Assembly (NCBI GenBank): GCA_050084985.1
Contig: JBITNC010000001.1
Coordinates: 19,158,001-19,222,000, forward strand
DNA from: Nageia nagi
Lineage: Eukaryota; Pinophyta
Length of the DNA: 64,000 nucleotides
Reading direction: 5' to 3'
Part shown: positions 21,290-33,191 of the stretch, one piece after another
How positions within the stretch are numbered: position 1 is the first letter of the stretch
Layout of the letters: each line of letters starts with the position of its first letter
Made by a program: the position numbers and the translations under genes
Notes under the pieces: generated by a model
Databases searched by the model: none
Told to the model about the DNA's origin: nothing
What the model saw: the letters and a program-made list of their open reading frames with translations, nothing else

Positions 21290-22180
21290 ATGGTTGAAAC
21301 ATTCATTCCCAAGCATATACTTGATGGTTCCAACTTTGGAATATGGGAACCTCGTATGAAAGCTGAGTTACAAGCAAGGAAGCTGTGGCAGATAGTTAGT
21401 GAAGACTTGGTCGCTCCTACCAATGAGAAGGCTCTTGAAGTATACAACTCAAAGAATGAGTTAGCAACTTCAATGATTTATCGTGCAGTTTCAGATGACA
21501 TCCTTCTCATGATCTCTTCATCAACTTCAGCAAAGGATGCTTGGGATAGGCTAAAGAAAATTTACCTTGGGTCCAAATTTTCAAGGAGGTTCACCATTCT
21601 ACAAAAGTTGTTGCAATATTGACAAAGTGAAGATGAAAGTGCCTCCATCTACTTGAACAAAATCATTGACCTCAAGACACAATTGGTTGGTTGTGGGTGC
21701 AACTGGATCAATGATGAGTTCATGGTCTTCATCATTCTTCAAAGCCTTACTACAAAGTTCAATAACTTTGTCACGGTTATGGAAACAAGGCTCAATGATG
21801 AAGAAGATGTCATCTCACTTGATAACCTTTCTAGACTCCTTCTGAAGCATGAGGAAACTTTGAACAAGAAAATATTGAACCTTTCTCCAAAGGAAAATAG
21901 CATTGCTCTAGGAGAAACCAAAACTCCTTTCAAGAAAAAGTTCAAACATTATAAATTCAATGATAACAAGTCCTCATCTACCTTCAGGAAGTATGACAAA
22001 AAGGGCAACAATAATGACAACTACAGGCAAAGGAATGACAAAGCTAGATCAAGCAATCCAACACCTCAAGAAAAGTTTGATGGAAATTGTAACTTTTGTG
22101 GCATCTTTGGGCACAAAGAGTATGATTGTCGCAAAAAGAAATTTGCTCAAAAAGGAAAGGGAAATGTAAATGTGAGAAAT
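21290..22180 (+). pseudogene. gag: Element B gag
   Basis: I chose the ATG at 21290 (MVETFIPKHILDGSNFG) because the gag homology (LDGSNFGIWEPRMKAEL) starts there; an upstream in-frame ATG at 21236 adds only a hydrophobic stretch. A TGA at 21620-21622 interrupts the frame after KLLQY, and the frame then continues unchanged (QSEDES and onward). The UBN2-type region is followed by a Lys/Asn-rich segment and an intact zinc knuckle CNFCGIFGHKEYDC (about 22088-22129), which fits C-x2-C-x4-H-x4-C. Confidence 0.9.
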
Positions 22181-23610
22181 TTCAATAATAGAAAGAAGAA
22201 CAAGCATACTGCTACTGTTGCCTACTACTCAATGACTCAAACTATTTCAAATGATTGGATTGTTGATTCAGGATGCACTAATCACATGTGTTATGAAAAG
22301 GATAAGTTTGAAAACTTTCATAAGCACAAAAAGGATGCAATTGTGATAGGTGATAATACAGTCCTTGATGTTCAAGGAATAGGGAGTGTGAAGATTCATG
22401 GAAAGACTCTTGATAATGTCTTTTATGTGCCTAAACTAAGGATGAATCTCATCTCCGTAATTCAGATTACAAGGAAAGGATGCTCATTTGAGTTTACCTC
22501 ACACTCCTGGTGTGTTAAGAAAGGACTTGCCACCTTGATGAAAGGATCAGTAAAGGATGACCTTTATATTATGGATCAAGTACCTTCAAAGATTTGTCTT
22601 GCTGCAAATGTTTATTCAAAGGGTAATCTTTGGCATCAACAATTAGGGCACCTTAACCACAAGAGTATTCAAGGTATGAAAACTCAAGAACTTGTGGAAG
22701 GTTTACCTAATATTTCACCCATAATTGGTCTTTGTGAAAGGTGCATTCTAGGAAAGCTGAATAGGCAAAAGTTTGAAAAAGATAAGGCAACTCAGGCTAC
22801 TCATCCTCTTCAACTTGTGCATTCAAATTTGATGGGTCCTTTTCATACTAAGTCCCTAGGGGGAGTTTCTTATGTTCTGACCTTCATTGATGACTTCAGT
22901 AGGATGACATTTAGTTATCTACTTGAGCACAAGGATCAAACTTTTGACAGGTTTAAAGACTTCAAAGCACTTGTTGAAAATCAAACTAATTTTAAGATCA
23001 AGATGCTGAGATATGATAATGGGGGTGAGTATAATAGCAATGAGTTTAATGATTATTATGTTAAACATGGTATTAAGCAACAATTCACAATCCCTTCACC
23101 CCTCAGCAAAATGGAGTTGCTGAAAGGAAGAATCGCACCATTATGGAAATGGCAAGATGCATGTTGGGTAACCTTCCTAGTTTCTTATGGGGAGAAGCTA
23201 TTCACACTGCTATTCACACTCTAAATAGGTGTCCTACTAAAGCAGTTGAAGGTAAAACTCTATATGAAGCATGGACAAGAAAGAAACCTAACCTCTCACA
23301 CTTCAAGGTCTTCGGTTGTGATGCATTTGCCTTCATTACCTGAGAGAAAAGAAAGAAGCTAGATAAATGATCAGAAAAATGCATCTTTGTGGGGTATGAT
23401 AATCAGCATAGAGGTTACAAGCTCTACTCCCCATCCATAAAATAGTCTTTATTTCTAGGGATGTCAAGTTCAATGAACTTTCTGAGGATACGAACTCTCA
23501 TGCTGAGGTGTCTGATACAAATGATTCTTTACCTGCACCTAATTGGTTGGATGATCATGTAGAGAAGTCACCATAAGAGCAAAATTCTCTAGCACAGAGA
23601 ATTACAAGGA
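22181..23610 (+). pseudogene. pol: Element B protease and integrase
   Basis: This is in the same frame as gag. The protease motif WIVDSGCTNHMC keeps the catalytic DSG. GAG-pre-integrase (LWHQQLGHLNHKSI, then CERC) gives the HHCC zinc site. In the integrase core the first catalytic Asp is Asn (VHSNLMGP), while DDFSRM, the second Asp (RYDNGGEY) and the Glu (in the shifted frame) remain. A one-base deletion near 23097 shifts the frame; the C-terminal part continues at 23143-23343 (EMARCMLGN, FKVFGCDAF). Stops at 23341 and near 23366 break the tail (CIFVGYDNQHRGYKLY). Confidence 0.9.
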
Positions 23611-24569
23611 GTATGACCTTGAATAACTCTTTATTTGCCAAAATTTATAATACACATGAGCCATCAACCTTCAAAGAAGCTTCCAAGCAAGAGTGTTGGA
23701 TGGAAGCTATGAAAGTTGAGTATGAGGTGCTCATGAAAAATGAAACTTGGGATTTGGTTTCTTATCCTAATGAGAAAAATGTGATTGGTAATAAATGGAT
23801 ATACAAGGTCAAGTACAATTTTGATGGAAAAATTGAAAAATACAAAGCAAGGTTAGTGGCCAAAGGATTCGCTCAGAAATATGGTATTGATTATGAGGAA
23901 ACCTTTGCTCTTGTGGCCAAGATGCCTACTATCAGAATAATCCTTACTCTTTCTATAGCTCAAGGCTGGAAAGCTTTTCAACTTGATGTCAAAAGTGCAT
24001 TTCTCAATGGTGACTTAGATGTTGAAGTCTACATGAATCAACCAGAAGGATTTATTCTAGAAGGAAAAGAGTCTCTTGTGTGTAAGCTAAAGAAGTCTTT
24101 GTATGGACTTAAGCAAGCACCTAGAGCATGGTACAAGAAAATTTCAAGATTCTTTACAGATATTGGTTTTTCCAAGTGCTTCTTAGATTCAGATCTCTAT
24201 GTACTCAATCAAGGAAAAGACGTGTTCTTAATTCTCCTTTATGTGGATGATCTTCTCATAACTAGCAATAATATTGAAATCATCCAAGAGTGCATCTCCA
24301 AACTAAAGGCAACATTTGAAATGGATGATCTAGGTCTATTGCATTACTATCTTGGGATGCAAGTATACCAACACAAAGATTGTACTTATCTTAGTCAATC
24401 TAAGTATATATCAGACATCTTGCAAAAGTTTGGAATGGAGGAGTGTAAATATGCTGCAATACCTATTTCTCTTAGAATCGTTGTATCAATAAGCTCAGAT
24501 TCTCAGTTGGCTGATGCTACAGCTTATAAGCAATTGATTGGTAGTCTTCTATATCTGACTATCTCTTGA
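23611..24569 (+). pseudogene. pol: Element B reverse transcriptase
   Basis: This is the longest well-preserved RT in the window. It shows WMEAMKVEYEVLMKNETW, GNKWIYKVKYNFDG, YKARLVAKGFAQKYGIDYEE, FQLDVKSAFLNGDL, SLYGLKQAPRAWYKK and the catalytic LLYVDDLLI (YVDD codons at 24240-24251), then LGMQVYQHKDCTYLSQSKYI. A TGA at 24567-24569 replaces the Arg expected before PDIAFAV (CGA to TGA). An upstream ATG at 23613 need not be a real start, since RT is made as part of the polyprotein. Confidence 0.93.
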
Positions 24570-25204
24570 CCTGATATTGCCTTTGCAGTGAATCTGATGG
24601 CACGATTCATGCAAAAACCATATGTTGAACACCGCAATGCTATTAAGCAAATCTTGAGGTATGTTGCAAGGATAAAGGATCTTGCTCTTAAGTATTCCAA
24701 AGTGCCCTCGATTGTTCTCTCAGGGTTCTCAAATTTTGATTATGGGGGAGATAGAGATGATAGAAAATCAACCTCTACATATGTGTTCAGCATTGGTTCA
24801 GGTGCTATCTCTTGGGCTTCCAAGAAGTAACCTAATATGACTCTTTCTACCACTGAAGCTGAATATCGAGCCATGTCTGTTGCTACCCAAGATGCTATTT
24901 GGCTAAGGCATCTTTTGAATGAAATTGGGTATAAGCAAAATGGCCCATATCTTATTTCGTCAGATAATCAATCGGCTATCTCTTTGGCTAAGAATCCTGT
25001 GTTCCATTAGAGAACCAAACATGTGGAAATCCAAGCCCATTTTATTAGGGAGAAGGTTCTAGATGACATCATACACTTACAGTATTGTCCATCTACTAAA
25101 AACTCTGCTGATTTGTTCACCAAGCCTCTTCCTAAAGCTCAATTCAGCAAGCTTAGGGATTCTCTTGGGTTGGTGAAGTTGCCCTCAAGGGGGAGTGAAG
25201 TTTA
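24570..25204 (+). pseudogene. pol: Element B RNase H
   Basis: After the stop the frame continues PDIAFAVNLMARFM. RNase H blocks follow: GFSNFDYGGD (the usual SDADWAGD is altered), STSTYVFSIGSGAISWASKK, a TAA at 24828-24830 where Gln is usual, STTEAEYRAMS, DNQSAISLAKNP, a TAG at 25008-25010, RTKHVEIQAHFIREKV and ADLFTKPLP. The natural stop follows SRGSEV. The proximal purine tract overlaps the last codons. Confidence 0.9.
25185..25197 (+). promoter_or_regulatory. Proximal polypurine tract of element B
   Basis: TCAAGGGGGAGTG overlaps the RNase H stop. In most copia elements this sequence abuts the 3' LTR. Here it lies about 830 bp upstream of it, and a second tract is present at the LTR. Confidence 0.6.
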
Positions 25205-25256
25205 AACTTTTGTTAGTGATGACAACTTCACCTCTAAGAGGCCTATTTGATTGTAC

Positions 25257-25545
25257 ATTCTATACCTCCATGGTAAGTTTGCTCTATGTGACAAACTTGT
25301 TGTACAATTGTTGTTATAGAGTGTTGATTATTTTATACCTTAGTGGTAAGTTTGCTCTGCATGACAAACTTGTTGTACATTTATACCTCCGTGGTAAGTT
25401 TGCTCTGCATGAGAAACTTATTATACAAATTTTGAGCATATAATTAATATACCTCCGTGGTAAGTTCGCTCTGCGTGAGGAACTTGTTGTACATTCTATA
25501 CCTCTATGGTGAGTTTGCTCTACATGAGAAACTTGTTGTACAATT
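25257..25545 (+). repeat. Hairpin-forming tandem repeats in the 3' region of element B
   Basis: Five copies of a unit of about 46 bp (near 25261, 25333, 25382, 25447 and 25497) carry TATACCTCCGTGGTAAGTTT, then GCTCTGCATGA, then SAAACTTGTTGTACA. In each, AAGTTTG and CAAACTT (or close variants) can pair around a loop of about 10 bases. Spacing between copies varies from almost none to about 28 bp. Confidence 0.85.
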
Positions 25546-26017
25546 TTTATGCTCTATTAAAAATCAACACATGTCTATATACAACAGGTGACTATGAGTG
25601 ATGGCTTGGCATCTCTGTGATGGCTTATAGTGCACCATTGATTAGTTATTTATAAGATGGAATTATTTGATTCTCTTATTTGAATATATGATGCATCTAA
25701 CTGATTTTGTTCATGAGTTGCTTGTAGTATGTAGGATCTTCTTCAGAAATGCAGGTTACTCACCTTGTGTAAGCAAGCTCATGGAGACTCACATGTCAGC
25801 TTAAAGTTGATCAACTACTATGTACAATGAAACCAGTTGTAGTTAATGATTGTATTATAAACCATTTTTTGTCAAATGGTAATGTAGTGAGTCTCATACT
25901 AGTTCTCAAAAAGATTCTCAAATATGTAAATGTTCTCATCTCCACTTGTATCTCTATGGAGGAGAACTCTCTCTTACTCTCTCTCTTCTCTCTTCTACGC
26001 TCTATCCCAATATTGCA

Positions 26018-26028
26018 TTAAGGGGAGG
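26018..26028 (+). promoter_or_regulatory. Distal polypurine tract of element B
   Basis: TTAAGGGGAGG lies immediately before the 3' LTR. It is the expected plus-strand primer. Confidence 0.75.
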
Positions 26029-26510
26029 TGTTAGAATTTGTAATGAAATATTGTGAATATCTAAACTCCTTGTAAATTCAATTAATCACTTAAGGGTATG
26101 TAGATACCTTAAGAGATTAATTGAATTCTTTAATATGTAGACTTTGACTTTACCAAGTGGTTAGTTGGTAGGTTAAAGTTAGGTGATACATTTATTGTAA
26201 CCCTAACCTTACCCTTGGATTAAAGGGAGGTTAGGGAGGTGCTCTCAAGCTATAAATAGAGGGCCTCTCCTCTTGTAACATAACTAAGTTTTTGGAGTAA
26301 GATTACTCTACTAGTTGTGTAGGAGAGGAAGAGAATAGTTGTAAGAGGGGCATACTTGAGAATTGAGATACTAGTTGTGGATGTACTCCCAAGGAGGGAG
26401 GAACCACATTACACTTGTGTTATCTTTTATGATTGTGTTATCTTGTGTATGATTGAGTTTCCTAGTCTTAGGTCCTTGAGGATTTGTTTAGTTCTAGTTC
26501 AAATCCTTCA
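26029..26510 (+). repeat. Element B 3' LTR
   Basis: 482 bp, starting TGTTAGAATTTGTAATG and ending AAATCCTTCA, followed by the TGGTA target copy. TATA box at 26251-26258. Confidence 0.95.
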
Positions 26511-27300
26511 TGGTAGAGATGGCAAGGTGTCTGATGCACACAAAAGGTTTGAGTAATTTTGATTGGGCTAAAGCTATCTATACTATTATTTGTATTTTAA
26601 ATAGGAGCCATACAAGGAGTTTGGAAAATATTACTCCTTATGAGAGTTGGCTTGGAAAGAAGCCAAGTGTGAAACATTTTAAAGTTTTTGGTTATCTTGC
26701 TTATGTTCATGTGAAAAAATTTTGATGCTAAGAGCGATAAGTGTATTTTTATTGGCTATAATGAACACTCCAAAGCTTATAGATTTTTTAATCCAATTTC
26801 TCACAAATTTATGGTGTCTAAAGATGCCATTTTTGATGAAGGGGGAAGTTGGAAGTCTCAAAAATGCCAAAAGTTTGTTGTTGATGATGGTATGTTTTAA
26901 GAAAATGCTTCAAATGAAGTGTTCATCCCAGCAATGTTTCACATAATTAAGTTTAGCCTAGATTCGATCCCTCTTCACAAATGGGGTCTTCCAGTGCATC
27001 TTCAAGTACACAATATGGTTCTTCTTCACCTCCATCACCAAGTGCAAGTGTAAATCAGTCAATAAAAGGTAAAAGAGTGTTAAAAAATCATTCCTCTTCT
27101 CAAATGTTGGACCAAATATTTTTAAGAAGGTTTACAAGGAATCAACACAAGGAGCTAGATGCTAGTTTGCAAAGGCTAGAAAATTTGCAAATGTTAGGAG
27201 ATGGAGACAATGGTGAGCCCAAAGGTGATGTGGTAAATTATGCTTTAATGGATTCTACTTCCAATTCTCATGTTTCTAGTTCTTCTAAAGTTACTAAGTT
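26511..27300 (+). pseudogene. pol: Element C integrase C-terminal part and linker
   Basis: Directly after element B the frame gives VEMARCLMHTKGLSNFDW and KPSVKHFKVFGYLAYVHV, which completes the integrase cut at 17655. The linker shows a Ser-rich stretch (26981 onward) and QMLDQIFLRRFTRNQHKEL, the short block before RT, as in element A. Stops occur between 26725 and 26980. Confidence 0.85.
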
Positions 27301-28160
27301 TGATGATTTTGAGCCTTCTTATTTTGAACAAGCATGTTCTAACAAAGTGTGGATGAAGGCTATGAATGAAGAGATTTGTTTCATTATCAAGAATGACACA
27401 TTGGAGTTTTGTGAGCTTCCCTAAAAAAATAAATTCATTGGATGTAAATGAATCTACAAGATCAAGTGGAATAGTGATTGTTCCATTGAAAGGTACAAAG
27501 CATGGTTGGTTGCAAAAGGATTCACACAAAGGTATGGCATAGACTATGAGGAGACTTTTGATCCTATTTCAAGGCAAGAGATAATTCATATGGTTCTTTC
27601 ATTTTCTGCCCACAAGCATTATAATGTGCATCACATAGATGTGAAGAGTGCATTCCTTAATGGTTATCTTGAAGAAGAAGTGTATGTGGCACAACCTCAA
27701 GGTTTTGAGGTTCAAGGCAAAAAAGATAAAGTTTATAGATTGAAAAAGGCATTATATGGGCTGAAACAAGATCCAAGAGCTTGGTACACAAGAATAAATG
27801 ACTACTTTCTCAAGTGTGGTTTCCAAAAAGTAAAAGTGAACACACTTTGTACTACAAGAGCAAGGTATTGAAATTCAACTTATTTGCTTGTATGTATATG
27901 ATTTACTATTTATTGAAAGTAGTTCTTCATTATGTGATTATTGTAAAGCTAAGATGAAAAAGGAATTTGATATGACTGATCTTGGTTTGATGAGTTATTT
28001 CTTGGGAATGGAGGTCCATAAAACATATGATGAGATATTTCCTTTCTAAGCCAAGTATGCTAGAGAAATGTTGTACAAATTTGGTATGAATGAATGCAAA
28101 CATGTAGCTACTCCAATTGCATATGGAGAGATTTTGTGTTTATATGATGGGGATTTTAAT
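27301..28160 (+). pseudogene. pol: Element C reverse transcriptase
   Basis: Blocks seen: SYFEQACSNKVWMKAMNEE, the stop before NKFIGCK, GFTQRYGIDYEETFDPISR, VHHIDVKSAFLNGYLEEE and KALYGLKQDPRAWYTR. The active site is encoded at 27891-27902 as YVYD, so the first catalytic Asp of YVDD is lost. The frame shifts near 27840 and again before the block that aligns with YFLGMEV. Confidence 0.85.
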
Positions 28161-28790
28161 GCTCCTATGTAACATAAGGCTAGATATATGCTATGTTGTA
28201 TCACTTTGTTCTAGGTACATGGCTGATCCTTCTTTCTTACACTTGAAATCAACCAAAATAATATTGATATATGTGCATGGTACAGTAGATTTTGGCATTC
28301 ATTACTTCTCAATTGATAATATGAAGCTAGGTGGATTTAGTGATAGTGATTGGGGAAGTAATCTTGATGATTGAAATTCCACTAGTGGAAATTGGTTCTC
28401 ACTTAGTACATGTTTGATTACTTGGAATTATAAGAAGTAAATTATAGTAGCTTTGTCTTCTATAGAGGCTAAGTATATAACATTGACCTCAGCTAGTGCA
28501 CAAGCCTTGTGGCTTCGAAAAGTTCTTGATGAGATAGGTGAGAAGAAGGAACAATCTACTACTCTTTTTAGTGACAACCAAAGTGCCATTATGGTGGCAA
28601 AAAATCTAGTCCATCATGCTTATTAAAAGTAATTTGATACCGAGTACCACTTTATCAGATACATGGTGGAGAAGAATCTAATCAAATTAAGGTATTGTAA
28701 TTCAAAAGACCAAATTGCTGATATCTTTACAAAATGGGTTGATAAATCTTATTTTTTGATATTAAGAGACCTAAATGTCAGCCCTATCAC
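28161..28790 (+). pseudogene. pol: Element C RNase H
   Basis: DICYVVSLCSRYMADPS, then GGFSDSDWGSNLDD (catalytic SDSDW kept), then a stop, SSIEAKYITL, ALWLRKVLDEIGEKK, DNQSAIMVAKN and DQIADIFTKWVDKSYF are visible, with four or more stops. Confidence 0.85.
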
Positions 28791-28793
28791 CAT

Positions 28794-28805
28794 CAAGGGG
28801 GACTA
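28794..28805 (+). promoter_or_regulatory. Element C polypurine tract
   Basis: CAAGGGGGACTA immediately precedes the 3' LTR start. Confidence 0.75.
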
Positions 28806-28985
28806 TGTTGAATCTAGACTTCATTAGACTTTGAAATTCAATCTCAAAAATTCAAATATTGCATCTTCTAAAAAAATGTAGCTCCCCATTGCATTTACAA
28901 ATAAAACATCATCTTGTTTCTTAAATGTCCTCGCATTTTGTAAAAAGATGCCCACCCAATGTGTTTAGCCTAAAACACATTTTTG
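28806..28985 (+). repeat. Element C 3' LTR, truncated
   Basis: About 160-180 bp aligns with the start of the 5' LTR, up to the block CCCACCCAATGTG. Beyond it the two sequences differ completely, so roughly two thirds of the LTR and its target-site copy are gone. Confidence 0.8.
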
Positions 28986-31900
28986 GTCAAAATCCTATAT
29001 GTTGAACCTAATTTTTTGAGATATTACATATTTTAGCCCTAAAATATTGACCAAACCATAGATATTCATGGTAGGAAATATTTAGAAGGTAAATCTCCTT
29101 CAAGTTCATAACTTGAAATTGGTAGATTGTAAGTTATAATCCTTACAAAATGCCAATCCCTTCCAATAGCCCATGAATATCCCAAATGTATATCAAAATA
29201 ATATATCATCATAAATCTCATATGAACTCTTAGATTTTATGTTTCTTCTCCTTGAATGACTTATACCATGATCAAAATTTAATCATTAGTTGGATCTATT
29301 AAGTGAACTAACAAAATCAATTTATTAGAAAATGTGTATCCATAAGTGTATCAAACTATATTATGGGAGGATAAATTTTAGTAGATTATTTTTTAAAGAA
29401 TATGACCAAATTTAAAGAGCATTCACAATATGTAACTAATGGATTCTACTACAATAAAGGCCCATAACTAAGTATAGCAAATAACTAAAAAATGATAGGT
29501 ATGATATTCATTATCAAGCTAATTATATTTCCTAATCAACCCAATTAAATATTTTAAGGAGTTATTAAGCATATCAAACCCCTATATCCTATGCACATAT
29601 AAGTAACTTATTGAATCAAACTTGACTAATCAACACACCATGGTTAAAAGATCATATACTAAACATCATGAAGGATACCTCTTCAAGATGAGTTATATGC
29701 ATAATTTATTTGACTTGCAAGGATCATTGACTAAATATATTATTGCTTAAAATGATATATTATTGCTTAAATGATATATTATTGAATAATTTCTTAGGTG
29801 TACTCTTAAATTATCTTACAATATTTAAGTCAATTCTTATCATAATCACTAGATTATTAGGTTGATTTTATCCATAATGTTTTAATAGTATTCAACTCTC
29901 TACCAACCACTAACATTACCTATCATGGTCCACCTCACTAGAACACAATATTATTACATTTGTGACTATGTTTATGATAGGATATGAATTTGGTTTCTTT
30001 GTGATGTTTTTAATTGATTATTTGGTCATGTTAGATCTATAGTGTATTGCTATCTCTTATGATGCAATTATACTTATAGTATTGTTACAATGTACTACTA
30101 AGAGGTGTTAATTTTTAGGATTGGATTATACATGAGCATTGTATCATACATGATAATTGTACCATATATGAACCTTGGATCATACTTGATCATTGATCAT
30201 TGCATTAGTATTCATTACCATGGATGGAAATTGTATCTCACTTATTTTATCTTACATATTTTCATTTACATTTTAGCATGTTTGCATGAGGAACATCTAT
30301 CAAAAACCTTATAATTCTTGCATCGATGGTAAAATTTAAAATCAAATGAGGGAACTTCATGAGTTTGATTTTTCACATTTGTAATTTTGTCTAGTAGTGC
30401 ATTGCATACTACATGGTAAAAGAAAGCATACTAAAAACTATTGAGTTGCATGGATTGTGTTTTCGTTCATTAGAACTTATAGTGTGTTTTTAGCATGATA
30501 TTAGAGGCCTTATTAAGGTATTTTACATAACAATTTTGATATCTTAATATTGCACCTACAAAATGGAAAAACAAAAAAATGTTATCTTTTATTTTATAAA
30601 TTAAATTATATAATAAAAAGAAAAGAAATTAAAAATTAAAATATAAAATGAGTCTTAGAATACCTAGTAATTAGACCTAAAGGGGGACTTACATATTATA
30701 TACCTAAACTCTACTGCTAATGTTTCATTTAGCTAAACCTAATTCTAACCTAAATTGTTGGTTGAGGAGGGGGAAATCACCCTAGGCATTTATTATTTAT
30801 TTCTTTTAGCAATGGAGGCCAAGGGAATGTTAAGGTGTGTAGAACTTAGACTTTAAAGGATATAATCCCTCACCTATGTAGGATTCTAAGGTATTATAGT
30901 AAGATCATAATCAACCCCCATGTATCCAATTCAAATGGCTCAAATTTTTAGATGTGAAGTAGGTTTCAAATTTAAATTGAGGATTTTTAAAATGCATTGA
31001 ATTGCTCCACATGGAAGAATGAATTAATATGATTCATAAATTCAAAAAAGGATTTAAATGTGTTTGAATAACTATTGAAATCATTAGGAGATAAGGAGTT
31101 TAGGATATTTGAGCATTTAATTATACCACCATGATACTAAAACCCAAAGAGAAAATCCTAATAAATTTGATTAGCAAAAATAGAACCTAGGAGGAGAAAG
31201 TACTTTTGCCATCATGATTATTTATGGTACAAAAACTTATCCAAATTATTTCCAAGACACCATGACCTATCATGAAGGCATGGTGACTTAAAATTCATCT
31301 TCATTCATGAATTTTGGGAGCAAAAAGATTGTTTTTGAATATGTACAAGATAAGTATCATTGTAATGTAATTAAATATGTTTTGTACCTTTTCTATTGGG
31401 AGGAATTTGATTCTCATTAGTTTAAGTATATATGATATGGTTATAAATAGGAGGGATTTGTGATTTTTTATGTATTAAATAATTGATATTGGAGAGGAAT
31501 GACCATTGGGATACCTTGAGCTCAAAATTGTAGTTTGGTTTACCAAGTAAGCCACTACAAATATGTTGCATGTTAGAAATTAACATCATTTTTTATTGTG
31601 TTCAATCTAGCATAGTAATTTTTTATTATAATTTTCAAGGGGGGTTTTATGAAACCCTAGTTGTGAGTTTGTAGAATTTTCTATTGTAAAACCTTAGTTT
31701 TAAACTATTATGAAACTCTTATGGGTTTGTAAGGTTTGGTTTCTGCTAATGCAATACCCTAGTTTGTAAAATTAGTGAAGATCTTATTTTCCCATGTGAA
31801 ATCCTAGCTAGATAAGATGGAGTTGAATTTTGTAAAAAATTACTTTTTGATTATATTATTAATTATTTTATAATATAATGTTATCACTCTTCCTAAAACA

Positions 31901-33191
31901 ATAGGAATAATAAAAATAAATCATCAAAATAAATGGTATTCATAGGGATTTTCTAGTAGAATTGAAACCCTAGTTTTGGGTAATAGTTTTATTTGAAGTG
32001 GTTGCTACTTCATAAAATTATAATGGAATATATTTCATCTTTAAAGGTTAATTTCATAGGGTTTTTCTTCTATAAGGATCCCTAACCTAAGGTTACTATA
32101 TATAATGTAATGCTAATCCATATTGGAGTATAAATATCATATTTTTTATAAATAAGTTTATGGAAAACACTTGACTATTGTGAATGTTAACCATAAAAAA
32201 TAAAGAAGTTAAATGTCTTCAAACTATAGGATTTTTTCATTGAATAGTAAGAGTGTTAGTTTGAACTTCAAATGTAAAACTATTACTAGAAAATATAGGA
32301 TATCATGACTAAATAGAACTCTAAATTTGTATCAATTAGAGTCTAGGAAAAAGATATGGTATTACATCACCTGGGTAGGGAATACAAGTTCCATAAGTAT
32401 AATATCACCAACACATTTTGTTATATACATATTATTCTAAGTAAAATTATCAAAGTACATAGAAAATAAATTTTGTAGAAACTTTTGTTGGGACATTTAT
32501 GTGAATAAGATGTTAGGTCATGATGGAACCTAAAGACTCTAAGTATTAAATGTATTATATTATTATAAAATTGTGAAAGGGAAATATAATTAGTTGATAA
32601 GCTAAATTAAAAATATTTCATTTGCTTAAAAGGATCTTAATGTGTAATTAAGATAAAACTATTACAAAGTAGTAAGTAAATGGTAATAAAATGTGATTAT
32701 CAGTGCATATAAACCTTATATGAGGCATGGTATTTTTGCATGATTAAAAAGTTAAAATAATGAAAAATAATGTAGGCTACTGCATCTTGTATGAATGTGA
32801 GTGAAGAAGTGAAATGCATTTACTATTTGCATATCATGGATTGGGATCAATGTATGAAGCATATTGAGCATAGATGGCCTATGTTATTCTAGAGTTATTA
32901 TTTCATAAGCATTTCATACTTCATATATCATGATATTGTAGATATGTTTAAGTAATATATGGATAATATTCTATATTATTTACTATAATAAATTTGATAT
33001 GCATTTTTGTACTTCAAAGGCCATATTACATTATTCCATTTTACTTAAGCATGAATGTAGTATTTATCTCATCATTTGCATTTACCTTTAAGTAGAGGAG
33101 GTTGAGACTATCATATAGATGTATTCACATGGTTTTATTGTCGAGTGATGTATGTGCATAGGGGTTTATCTACAATGAAGCTTGAGGTGAG
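28986..33191. other. AT-rich non-coding stretch between elements C and D
   Basis: No coding homology was recognised on either strand. It contains a small repeat (29735-29790) and a cluster of ACCCTAG words at about 31640-31980 that is not a telomeric array. TATAAATAGGAGGG at 31442 could be a TATA box of an unrecognised LTR, but no paired copy is present. Confidence 0.5.
29735..29790 (+). repeat. Short tandem repeat
   Basis: About three copies of a 20-21-bp unit, ATATATTATTGCTTAAATG and variants. Confidence 0.7.

Larger units (their letters stand above)
17656..26510 (+). mobile_element. Element B: near-complete young Ty1/copia retrotransposon in element C
   Basis: Two 482-bp LTRs differ at only a handful of sites. 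The insertion is flanked by TGGTA on both sides (17651-17655 and 26511-26515). The element has a PBS, about 3.1 kb of leader, a gag-pol region with the full set of copia domains (broken by about six stops and one frameshift), a proximal and a distal polypurine tract, and a repeat-rich 3' region of about 0.8 kb. At 8.9 kb it is long for a copia element because of its non-coding parts. It is the best-preserved autonomous-type element in the window. Confidence 0.95.
15000..28985 (+). mobile_element. Element C: Ty1/copia retrotransposon, interrupted by element B
   Basis: A 5' LTR, primer site, gag, protease and first part of integrase lie left of element B. The rest of integrase, RT, RNase H, polypurine tract and a truncated 3' LTR lie right of it. 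The integrase reading continues across the insertion (QTL before, VEMARC after). It is related to element A in gag and pol but has different LTRs. Confidence 0.9.

Noticed and set aside
30105-30314. A 69-codon open frame rich in Ile/Tyr
   Set aside because: It is built from a local ATACATGA/ATCATAC repetition with no homology or motif.
31640-31980. Cluster of ACCCTAG-like words suggesting an interstitial telomere
   Set aside because: The words are isolated and irregularly spaced, not arrayed as (TTTAGGG)n.
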